From Draconibacterium orientale (lineage in GTDB: Bacteria; Bacteroidota; Bacteroidia; Bacteroidales; JAADGE01), in contig DYSM01000049.1 of NCBI GenBank assembly GCA_020718265.1, positions 7,047 to 13,150 of the forward strand: DNA of 6,104 nucleotides. Reading direction: 5' to 3'. A program made the translations under genes and the position numbers. The notes beneath the pieces are model-generated. The model was not told the origin of the DNA and did no database searches. It saw nothing but the letters and a program-made list of their open reading frames with translations. This document shows positions 1 through 6,075 of the stretch, piece after piece (position 1 is the first letter of the stretch; every line of letters starts with the position of its first letter).

Positions 1-47
1 ATCAATCAATTAAGTCAAGAATATTTTACACTCAAAAATCTTCCCCA

Positions 48-1832
48 ATGAGAATTAAAAATTTATTAGCTCCGCTGTTCGTGTTTGCGGCATTGCTTAC
101 GGCAATTCCCGAATACGTTCGCGCCGACGGCGGCACCCCACCGGGTGATGACAAGCGTTTGAAGCGACTCATCAAACGCGGCGACAACTCTTACGAACAG
201 AAAAACATCCGAGAAGCTCTCACGTTTTATGGCGAAGCCATGAAAGAAATTCCGGACAATGCCGGATTGATGTACAAAACTGGAATCTGCTACATGTTTT
301 TGGAAAAAACCGATTCCGCCATGCTCTATTTTGAAAATGCGTACGAACTCGACAATGGTATTGCACCGGACATTACATTTTTCCTCGGACGTACAAAACA
401 ACTCACAGGAAATTACGATGAGGCTGTGCAATATTACAACGCATATTTGGGCGAACTGAACATTCAAACCCAAGCCGAGCAAATTGCTTACACACGCCAA
501 TTTATTTCGGAATGCGAAAATGCCACCAAAAATGTGCCGAAAAATGACATGATGCGTGTGTTGAATTTGGGCGGAAACGTAAACACAAGCTTCCCGGAAT
601 ACGCGCCTTGTATCACCGCTGATGGTAACATGCTGGTTTACACTGCACGCCGTCCGGAATTTGGTCCGAAATTGCGTAAACAAAACTCCGATTTTCCGCA
701 CAAAGAAGATATTTATATTGCCAAACGATTGACAGACACGACATTTACCGAAGGCGAAAAAATAGGCACAAAATTCAACAAACGTTTCAATAATGCCGCT
801 GCCGGCGTAGCACCCGACGGCAAAATGCTGTTCGTTTACAACAATAAAAAGAACGGAAATGTCTATTTTTCAGAATATCAAGCTGCTGACAGCTCTTGGG
901 CAGCCGTTAAAGAATTTGGTAAAGGCATCAACACGAAACACCATGAATCGTCCGTCGCTATGACCGCTGACCGCAAAACGCTCTATTTCGTGAGCAACCG
1001 CCCCGAAGGCAGCCTCGGACGTAACGACATCTGGACGGCAACGCTTTCCGGCGACAACGTTTGGAGCGAACCGCGCAACCTCGGAAGCACGATAAATACG
1101 GCTTATGATGAAGAATCCATCTACATCACGCCCGATGGTAAAATCATGTATTTCAGCTCCAAAGGACACAACACCATTGGCGGATACGACATTTTCAAAT
1201 CGGAAAAAGATGCATCGGGAAATTGGACTACACCACAAAATATCGGTTTGCCAATAAATACGCCCGGCGACGATGTGTTCTTCTCTATGGCTGATTCCAT
1301 CGGATACTTTGCATCGGTAACCGGCGGCGGCGTGCGCAATTTCGACATATTTGCCGTAAAACTGCTTCCGCCTGCACCCGATACCACTTTCTTTACATTC
1401 GCAAACGTGTATATCAAAGAATTTAAGGCTCTGATTTTAGGCGATTTAGGAAACAATTCCGACACCGCTTCATACCTGAAACGCACCGAAATTCCGATGT
1501 TCGGAAATATCCATTTCGATTTTGATAAAGATAAAATCAAAAAGGAATCAACCGAAATGTTAGATTTGATAATGAATTTTCTGGCAGAAAATCCGAACGC
1601 AACCATAGGAATAAACGGACACACCGACAACGTTGGTTCGTATGCGTATAACTTAACTCTGTCCAAACGCCGTGCTGCTGCTGCCATAAAATATCTGACC
1701 GATGCAGGTTTGGATAAAAACCGCGTAAACTCAGACGGATTTTCGTTCTCAAAACCGATAGACACCAACAAAACCGCTGTCGGACGTGCTGTAAACCGCC
1801 GATGCGAATTTCAAATTAATAATCCCGAATAA
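48..1832 (+). CDS. OmpA-family protein with N-terminal TPRs and a PD40 beta-propeller (PorE-like architecture)
   Basis: Predicted exported 594-residue protein that probably sits in the periplasm and anchors to peptidoglycan. Residues 1-26 look like a Sec signal peptide: basic MRIK start, hydrophobic core, and likely cleavage after VRA. There is no lipobox cysteine. Residues about 35-160 are helical TPR-like repeats. Residues about 180-437 contain at least five PD40/WD40-like blades, with motifs such as ITADGNMLVYTARR (189-202), APDGKMLFVY (255-264), TADRKTLYFVSNR (306-318) and TPDGKIMYFSS (361-371). Residues 486-592 form the OmpA C-terminal domain, with FDFDKDKI (490-497) and GHTDNVG (524-530). 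D527 and R542 match the diaminopimelate-binding Asp/Arg pair of E. coli OmpA, including their 15-residue spacing. TPR-propeller-OmpA proteins in this phylum include PorE of the type IX secretion system. However, the carboxypeptidase-regulatory-like domain usual in PorE is not evident in the short linker (440-485), so the specific role is uncertain. The ATG at 48 is chosen because it gives a complete signal peptide; it has no Shine-Dalgarno sequence. Confidence 0.93.
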   Translation: MRIKNLLAPLFVFAALLTAIPEYVRADGGTPPGDDKRLKRLIKRGDNSYEQKNIREALTFYGEAMKEIPDNAGLMYKTGICYMFLEKTDSAMLYFENAYELDNGIAPDITFFLGRTKQLTGNYDEAVQYYNAYLGELNIQTQAEQIAYTRQFISECENATKNVPKNDMMRVLNLGGNVNTSFPEYAPCITADGNMLVYTARRPEFGPKLRKQNSDFPHKEDIYIAKRLTDTTFTEGEKIGTKFNKRFNNAAAGVAPDGKMLFVYNNKKNGNVYFSEYQAADSSWAAVKEFGKGINTKHHESSVAMTADRKTLYFVSNRPEGSLGRNDIWTATLSGDNVWSEPRNLGSTINTAYDEESIYITPDGKIMYFSSKGHNTIGGYDIFKSEKDASGNWTTPQNIGLPINTPGDDVFFSMADSIGYFASVTGGGVRNFDIFAVKLLPPAPDTTFFTFANVYIKEFKALILGDLGNNSDTASYLKRTEIPMFGNIHFDFDKDKIKKESTEMLDLIMNFLAENPNATIGINGHTDNVGSYAYNLTLSKRRAAAAIKYLTDAGLDKNRVNSDGFSFSKPIDTNKTAVGRAVNRRCEFQINNPE

Positions 1833-1851
1833 CGCATTTGCCTGATAACAA

Positions 1852-1889
1852 AAGTCTTCCTGTTTCGCTATCGCCGAGCAGGAGGACTT
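1852..1889. repeat. Long stem-loop between the OmpA-family and nnr genes
   Basis: Arms 1852-1862 and 1879-1889 pair over 11 bp with a single G-U pair (1857 with 1884). The stem can continue past a bulged base at 1863 through U1864-G1878 and the UCG/CGA pairs 1865-1867 with 1875-1877, leaving a 7-base loop. It begins 20 bases after the stop of the OmpA-family gene. It could therefore be a transcription terminator or an RNA-stabilising hairpin, but no clean run of T follows on either strand. The G+C-rich, near-perfect palindrome also fits a dispersed REP-like intergenic repeat. The structure is seen directly; the function is inferred. Confidence 0.6.
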
Positions 1890-1937
1890 CTGGTTTATAA
1901 AAAACAGCATTTCAAACCATTAACGTTCAAATCAGAG

Positions 1938-3449
1938 ATGAAACTTTTCCTTGCCGCCCAAATTCGCCAAGCAGATGCTTATACTATTGAAAACGAGCCG
2001 ATTCAGTCCGTAGATTTGATGGAACGTGCTGCAAATGCTTGTTTTACAAAACTGACAGAATTGTATCTTGATGCAAAATGTTTCAAAATTTTTGTCGGAA
2101 CAGGAAATAACGGCGGCGACGGCTTAGTAATCGCACATCTCCTTGCGGAGCAAAATATTCAGGTCGAAGTGTTTGTTCTGCGACTTTCGACAACAGCTTC
2201 GCCTGATTTTGATGTCAATTTCAATAGATTGAAAACAATCGCAAAAGTTCCTGTATCTGAGCTGTTTTGTGTGGAAGATTTCCCGCAGTTATCACCGTCC
2301 GATGTCGTAATTGATGCGCTGTTCGGTTCCGGACTCACACGTGCGCTCACGGGTTTGGCTGCCGATTTGGTCGAACATATTAATGCTTCGCGTGCTGAAA
2401 TTGTGGCTGTGGATGTGCCTTCCGGTTTATTTGGCGAAGAAAATCACACGCAACGACAGGTTATTGTAAAAGCAAAACACACGATTACGTTTGAATTTCC
2501 GTTTTTGTCGTTCTTGTTTCCTGAAAATGAAGCGTTTGTAGGGCAATTCCATGTTGTAAGGATTGGGATTCATCCTGATTTTACAAGTCATACAGATACA
2601 AATTATTTTCTGACAGAAAGACACGAAGTTCAAAATATATTACATCCGCGCCGAAAATTTTCGCACAAAGGCACGTTCGGGCATACGTTGATACTTGCCG
2701 GAAGTTACGGAAAAGCCGGCGCGCAAATTCTGGCATGTCGTGCGGCACACCGCGCCGGTGTTGGCTTGGTTACGGCTGCGGCGGTTGAAAAAAACTATGC
2801 GGTGTTGCTCACAGCGTCTCCGGAAACTATGGTTTTGCCGGAAATAAATTCAGACAATTTGACAGAATTGCCAATTTTAACAACTTACAGTTCCGTTGCC
2901 CTCGGTCCGGGTATCGGATTTGCGCCCGAAACGGTTTCTATGTTGTTTCGTCTTCTCGAAACTGCAACCATTCCCTTGGTTTTGGATGCCGATGCTCTGA
3001 CAATTTTAGCTCAACATCCTGATTATCTGCATAAATTACCGCCAAATACCATTCTCACACCACACCCAAAGGAGTTTGAACGCCTTGTCGGAAAAACCGA
3101 AAATCAGTACACACGAGTACAGGTTTTGCGAAATTTCGCCCAAAAATTTAAGTGTATTGTTGTGCTGAAGGGCGCATATTCCGCAGTCGCATTGCCCGAC
3201 GGGACAGTGCATTTCAATTCAACCGGAAATGCAGGCATGGCAACCGGCGGCAGCGGCGATGTGCTCACGGGAATTATTGCCGCACTTTTGGCACAAAATT
3301 ATTTGCCCAATCAAGCGGCTGTGCTTGGCGTGTATTTGCACGGACTTGCGGGCGATTGTGCCGCCCAAATGCTTTCAGAACAAGCACTCATAGCCGGCGA
3401 TATTATTGATTTTTTGCCTGAGGCATGGAAAAAAGTTGTATCGAATTGA
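1938..3449 (+). CDS. nnr: Bifunctional NAD(P)H-hydrate epimerase / ADP-dependent NAD(P)H-hydrate dehydratase
   Basis: Cytoplasmic cofactor-repair enzyme. The N-terminal half interconverts the R and S epimers of hydrated NADH/NADPH (NAD(P)HX). The C-terminal half dehydrates S-NAD(P)HX back to NAD(P)H using ADP. At 503 residues it has the normal length of the fused YjeF/Nnr form. The epimerase domain (about 1-215) shows GTGNNGGDGLV (54-64), IDALFGSGL (125-133) with the catalytic-type Asp126, and VDVPSG (158-163). The dehydratase domain (about 225-500) shows the KGTFGHTLILAGS start (244-256), ALGPGIG (321-327), LDADAL (349-354), LTPHPKEFERL (373-383), VLKG (409-412) and the nucleotide-binding/catalytic NAGMATGGSGDVLTG (431-445) with Asp441. 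All expected motifs are present, so it should be active. It starts 105 bases after the OmpA-family gene, with a stem-loop between, so co-transcription is doubtful. The start at 1938 fits the usual MKLF-xxxQIRxADxYTI opening of the family. Confidence 0.97.
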   Translation: MKLFLAAQIRQADAYTIENEPIQSVDLMERAANACFTKLTELYLDAKCFKIFVGTGNNGGDGLVIAHLLAEQNIQVEVFVLRLSTTASPDFDVNFNRLKTIAKVPVSELFCVEDFPQLSPSDVVIDALFGSGLTRALTGLAADLVEHINASRAEIVAVDVPSGLFGEENHTQRQVIVKAKHTITFEFPFLSFLFPENEAFVGQFHVVRIGIHPDFTSHTDTNYFLTERHEVQNILHPRRKFSHKGTFGHTLILAGSYGKAGAQILACRAAHRAGVGLVTAAAVEKNYAVLLTASPETMVLPEINSDNLTELPILTTYSSVALGPGIGFAPETVSMLFRLLETATIPLVLDADALTILAQHPDYLHKLPPNTILTPHPKEFERLVGKTENQYTRVQVLRNFAQKFKCIVVLKGAYSAVALPDGTVHFNSTGNAGMATGGSGDVLTGIIAALLAQNYLPNQAAVLGVYLHGLAGDCAAQMLSEQALIAGDIIDFLPEAWKKVVSN

Positions 3450-3458
3450 ACATTCGGT

Positions 3459-3481
3459 ACAGGATTTTTTAGAAATTCTGT
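3459..3481 (+). terminator. Possible weak terminator hairpin after nnr
   Basis: Nine base pairs (3459-3467 with 3473-3481, including one G-U pair) close a 5-base loop that starts 10 bases after the nnr stop codon. The position between convergent genes favours a terminator. The stem is A/T-rich and no T-run follows on the plus strand, so it is not a classic intrinsic terminator. On the minus strand a T7 run (complement of 3490-3496) precedes rather than follows the hairpin. Confidence 0.35.
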
Positions 3482-3500
3482 TGAAACTGAAAAAAACAAA

Positions 3501-3555
3501 GAATGACTACGTTTTTACCATTGAATGACTACTAAATGACAAAACATACCATTGA
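3501..3555. repeat. Short interleaved direct repeats in the convergent intergenic gap
   Basis: GAATGACTAC occurs at 3501-3510 and again at 3523-3532. TACCATTGA occurs at 3516-3524 and again at 3547-3555. A further related AAATGACAAAACA segment lies between them. The copies overlap each other and end just before the stop codon of the minus-strand amidohydrolase (3564-3566). They may be remnants of a slipped or duplicated sequence. No protein gene is visible in the 114-base gap. Confidence 0.6.
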
Positions 3556-3563
3556 CAAAACAC

Positions 3564-4826
3564 CTATGCCTGCATCTTTTTCCAAAGTTTTACAGATTGC
3601 TCACGCGAAAATTCGAGTATTTCAGCTTCGTTTACAGTTTGTATAACGCGGTCTTTTACAATGAGTTTGCCGTCTGAAATAACATGTTGCACGTGATTGG
3701 AATTTAATCCGAACACAAAATGTCCCAAGAAATTTGCTTGCGAAAATTCTGTCGGCGTGTCATAATTCAGCACTACGAGGTTGTTTTCGCCGTTGCCCTC
3801 AAAATTATTTTGTTCCAAATACGCATCTGCCGTTCGGAAACGCTGATATACAGACGGATAATCAATCACATCGAAGCCTTGACCTACGAAAAACGCGGCT
3901 TTTGCACTTTGCAACATGTCGCTGTGCATGCCGTCCGTGCCGAACATAATGCGCTCGCCGATGCCTTTTCCGTTAAAATATCCGACTTTGTTGTTCAGAT
4001 TACTTTCCATGTTTTGCACAACGTAAGCCTTTGATTTATTGATAATTGCTCGTTCGTTCTCAGACAAATGCAAACAGTGTCCGAGAATTGTTTTTGACGA
4101 ATCCAACACGCCGTAATCGTTCAGTCGTTCCACCACGCGCTTGCCGTAGGTTTGCTCGCAATGCGTTTGGTCATACAAATCTTCGGCAACGTGGATATGA
4201 AATCCGGAATTTAAACGCTTTGTCATGTCGGCAGCTTTGCGCATTGTGTCGTTACCAACTGTAAATGAAGCATGTAAGCCAACCAAACCTTGTCGGTTTT
4301 TGAGATACGCTTCCGTTTCGGCAAGTCCTTTTTCGGCTTTGTCCAAGCCGTCGCGGTCGGTAATTTCGTAGCATAGCAAGTGGCTCACGCCCACCCTGTC
4401 GAACGCTTTTGCAATAATTTCCAACGAACCTTCGATGAAATTCGGCGATGCGTGATGGTCTATCACAAACGCCGAACCGGCTTTGGCACAAGCCATTGCG
4501 GTTGTAAGCGCGCTTGCCTCAATCATATCTTTGTCTAAAACTTTGTCCAAAGTCCACCAAATATATTCCAAAACTTCGTAAAAATTTACCGGATTTTTTT
4601 TCGGAGCACCCATGCCACGAGCCAGCGCGGAGTAAATGTGATGATGTCCGACGGTAAAGGATTTTGTAACGTATTTGCCCTTACAATCAATAACTTGCGA
4701 ACCTTCGGGCGTGTTGTCCGAGAACGAAATTTTTCCGTTCGTGCCTTCTTCGACTACGATATTGGTTGTACGAAATTCCAAAGTCTTAGGGTCGATGTAC
4801 GTTGCATTTGTGAGAACTATTGCCAT
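3564..4826 (-). CDS. SsnA-like metal-dependent amidohydrolase / deaminase
   Basis: 420-residue cytoplasmic member of the amidohydrolase superfamily, closest in my recollection to SsnA and related to the chlorohydrolase/MTA-SAH deaminase group. Such enzymes hydrolyse or deaminate C-N bonds using a metal-activated water. The visible metal set is complete: H61 and H63 (GHHHIYSALARG), H210 and H212 with the likely proton-shuttle E215 (HIHVAEDLYD), H250 (LGHCLHLS) and D298 (FGTDGMHSDM). VIDHHASP (121-128) and LHASFTV (184-190) match SsnA landmarks. Residues 1-50 and 350-395 form the usual flanking beta-sandwich. In E. coli, ssnA lies among purine-catabolism and selenium-associated genes; none is present here, so the substrate cannot be assigned. 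One oddity is TKSFTVGHHH (54-63), where many relatives have an MPG-type turn before HxH. The start at 4826 is the only one giving the complete N-terminal strand; no Shine-Dalgarno sequence is seen. Family assignment is firm; function is not. Confidence 0.92.
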   Translation of the reverse strand: MAIVLTNATYIDPKTLEFRTTNIVVEEGTNGKISFSDNTPEGSQVIDCKGKYVTKSFTVGHHHIYSALARGMGAPKKNPVNFYEVLEYIWWTLDKVLDKDMIEASALTTAMACAKAGSAFVIDHHASPNFIEGSLEIIAKAFDRVGVSHLLCYEITDRDGLDKAEKGLAETEAYLKNRQGLVGLHASFTVGNDTMRKAADMTKRLNSGFHIHVAEDLYDQTHCEQTYGKRVVERLNDYGVLDSSKTILGHCLHLSENERAIINKSKAYVVQNMESNLNNKVGYFNGKGIGERIMFGTDGMHSDMLQSAKAAFFVGQGFDVIDYPSVYQRFRTADAYLEQNNFEGNGENNLVVLNYDTPTEFSQANFLGHFVFGLNSNHVQHVISDGKLIVKDRVIQTVNEAEILEFSREQSVKLWKKMQA

Positions 4827-4894
4827 TATTGCTTGATATATGTGTGATAATTTATTGAATTACTAAATTTTACGATATTTTAAAATCGTGTCCA

Positions 4895-4902
4895 CAAAAG
4901 TA
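4895..4902 (-). promoter_or_regulatory. Possible Bacteroidota-type -7 promoter box for the amidohydrolase
   Basis: Read on the minus strand this is TACTTTTG, an exact match to the Bacteroidota -7 consensus TAnnTTTG. It lies 68 bases upstream of the amidohydrolase ATG and downstream of the YD-repeat gene's stop, so it would give the amidohydrolase its own promoter. No good TTG -33 element is visible at the expected distance, so the call rests on one 8-base match. Confidence 0.35.
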
Positions 4903-4911
4903 TTGGTTTTC

Positions 4912-4962
4912 GGCAGAACAGACTTGTAAATGTGTGATGTTGTTTGGCAGAATGCGTGTGAT
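4912..4962. repeat. Duplicated short motifs in the gap between the two minus-strand genes
   Basis: GGCAGAA is present at 4912-4918 and 4946-4952. Each copy is followed by a GTGTGAT motif (within 4931-4938 and at 4956-4962). Another TGTGTGAT lies outside this block at 4841-4848. The spacing between the paired motifs differs, so this is an imperfect duplication. The same 150-base gap also holds a near-palindrome, ACGAT-8-ATCGT (4872-4889). No gene or RNA is recognised here. Confidence 0.45.
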
Positions 4963-4976
4963 TTGATATTTGAAGG

Positions 4977-5846
4977 CTAAACTTCTTCAAAATATTCGTA
5001 ACTTGATTCTGTAATTTTGTCAAGAGTTTCAATATCAGCGATTTTTCTGTCCTGCGCATAAGTTGTTTCTGAGACGATGTTACCGAAATTGTCATACGCG
5101 AACGTTCTGCGCCAATTGAGTTTTCCGTCCGCATCGGTGCATCGTATTTGCGTCAGTTCTCCAACGGAATCGTAACTGTTTTCATACAAAACTTTAAATA
5201 AATCGGAACCACCCGCTCCGGATTCGCTGTATTGCGTCAGGTTTCCGTGCATATCGCGTGTTTCTATCGTAAATTTTTTAACATTTTGTTTTTCGTCCGT
5301 CATTTTTGTAATCCGTATTCCGCCGTCGAGGTATGTCGATTTAAAAATTGTTTTATCTCGTTCATTTTCAGTTAAATACATTTCAGTCATTCGTCCGTTT
5401 TGGTCGTATTGTGTAATGATTCGTTTTTCAATTTTCCCCGACGGACCGTATTTTACATACGATTCCCTGTTCAATTCGTCGTCGTAAATTGTCGTCTCGC
5501 GCGATGCCGCAGCACCGCTAATCGTAACAGTTTTTTCGATAACCCTGTTTTTCTCATCGAGCTTAAACGAGAAAGCCATCCCAAAACTGCCGTCGGAATT
5601 AACAAACTTCTGTTCAACGGTTTGATTGCCATAAGAGTATCGATAATGCGATGAATCCAGACCATTGAGTTCTGTGTAGCGCGAAACAAGAATTTTGTCA
5701 TCGGCAGAAAATTCGCGATACGCCGTTTGGCATCTGTCGCGCAAAACCCGACCGAACCTATCCGTGTAGAACGTTCGACTGACCACACGTTTGACATTGC
5801 CGAATATTTTGTGCGATGCTCGATTAAACGAATCTTTTGAAGGCAT
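4977..5846 (-). CDS. Hypothetical protein with degenerate YD/RHS-like repeats
   Basis: 289-residue protein that I do not recognise as a named family. It consists of repeated beta-hairpin-like units with a Y/F-D-x-x-G-x-(hydrophobic) pattern: YTDRFGRVLRD (27-37), KLDEKNRVIEK (95-105), YDDELNRESY (121-130), YDQNGRMTEMY (147-157), RDMHGNLTQY (197-206), YDSVGELTQI (225-234) and YDNFGNIVSE (251-260). The spacing is roughly 25 residues over the better-preserved part. This resembles the YD repeats of RHS/teneurin shells or the related wrap-like repeats of YwqK-type proteins. The protein is far shorter than an RHS protein, however, and has neither a recognisable core cleavage motif nor a toxin tip. 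No signal peptide or membrane segment is visible, so it appears cytoplasmic. The charged, acidic tail ends SSYEYFEEV. The start at 5846 is the first Met in frame; no Shine-Dalgarno sequence precedes it. The regular repeat pattern in this frame makes it the real gene rather than the overlapping minus-strand frames. Confidence 0.82.
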   Translation of the reverse strand: MPSKDSFNRASHKIFGNVKRVVSRTFYTDRFGRVLRDRCQTAYREFSADDKILVSRYTELNGLDSSHYRYSYGNQTVEQKFVNSDGSFGMAFSFKLDEKNRVIEKTVTISGAAASRETTIYDDELNRESYVKYGPSGKIEKRIITQYDQNGRMTEMYLTENERDKTIFKSTYLDGGIRITKMTDEKQNVKKFTIETRDMHGNLTQYSESGAGGSDLFKVLYENSYDSVGELTQIRCTDADGKLNWRRTFAYDNFGNIVSETTYAQDRKIADIETLDKITESSYEYFEEV

Positions 5847-5876
5847 TTGCGCGAATTTTTGAGTTTATAAACGGTG

Positions 5877-5884
5877 TAAAGATA
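5877..5884 (-). promoter_or_regulatory. Possible -7 promoter box for the YD-repeat gene
   Basis: On the minus strand this reads TATCTTTA, seven of eight positions of the Bacteroidota -7 consensus TAnnTTTG. It lies 30 bases before the ATG at 5846, a plausible leader length. The -33 region has no clear TTG, so support is limited. Confidence 0.3.
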
Positions 5885-5995
5885 CATTTTTCGGAATAAA
5901 TTTTCATTTCCCGCGCGATTTGTTCTATTTTTGATGCTAAATAAATCGAATCCCATGCGCTCAGATTTCAAAACTGTTGATTTTCACAAAACCCG

Positions 5996-6020
5996 TAGAG
6001 ACGTGTGGCACACGTCTCTA
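5996..6020. repeat. Perfect 12-bp-arm palindrome, REP-like intergenic repeat
   Basis: Arms 5996-6007 and 6009-6020 are exact reverse complements around a single central base (6008); the arm reads TAGAGACGTGTG. The GTAGAGACG...CGTCTCTA form resembles the abundant GTAGAGACGT-type palindromes that I recall from many Bacteroidota and cyanobacterial genomes. Those sit in intergenic regions and are thought to be REP or MITE-like. No transposase is nearby in the window. Confidence 0.7.
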
Positions 6021-6046
6021 TTTCACCCGCACACGTCTCAATTTCA
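6008..6046. repeat. Tandem partial duplication of the palindrome's right arm
   Basis: Bases 6008-6025 recur at 6029-6046 with one mismatch (17 of 18 identical), a 21-base offset. The shared core is GCACACGTCTC. The second copy has no adjacent left arm, so it looks like a partial or decayed repeat unit. It could pair with GAGACG at 6055-6060. Confidence 0.65.
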
Positions 6047-6054
6047 ATGCAAAG

Positions 6055-6075
6055 GAGACGAATACCATTCGTATC
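6055..6075. repeat. Second, different short palindrome (GAGACGAAT type)
   Basis: Arms 6055-6063 and 6067-6075 pair over 9 positions with one mismatch (6057 against 6073) around the 3-base loop ACC. The sequence is related in style to GGGCGAATnnnATTCGCCC-type palindromes, which I recall as another dispersed repeat class in similar genomes. It directly follows the first repeat cluster. Confidence 0.55.

Noticed and set aside
66..701. 211-codon minus-strand open frame inside the OmpA-family gene
   Set aside because: It is antisense to a gene with a clear signal peptide and TPR domains; its translation shows no recognisable domain and is Cys/Phe-rich as expected of a shadow frame.
1121..1771. 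216-codon minus-strand open frame over the propeller and OmpA domain
   Set aside because: It lies opposite strongly conserved OmpA-domain codons and encodes no recognisable motif.
1833..1937. Riboswitch or tRNA upstream of nnr
   Set aside because: Apart from one simple hairpin there is no cloverleaf, no conserved aptamer core and no reason from the downstream gene to expect one.
4252..4491. 79-codon minus-strand frame within the amidohydrolase
   Set aside because: It is an out-of-frame reading of the conserved HHASP-to-LHASF region of the real gene.
4880..5134. 84-codon minus-strand frame across the 3' end of the YD-repeat gene, as a possible frameshifted continuation
   Set aside because: The YD repeats continue uninterrupted in the main frame up to its stop at 4977, and this frame shows no repeat motif, so there is no sign of a frameshift.
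5471..5971. 166-codon minus-strand frame overlapping the start of the YD-repeat gene
   Set aside because: It starts further upstream, but its translation is basic and motif-free, whereas the competing frame has regular YD-type repeats over its whole length.
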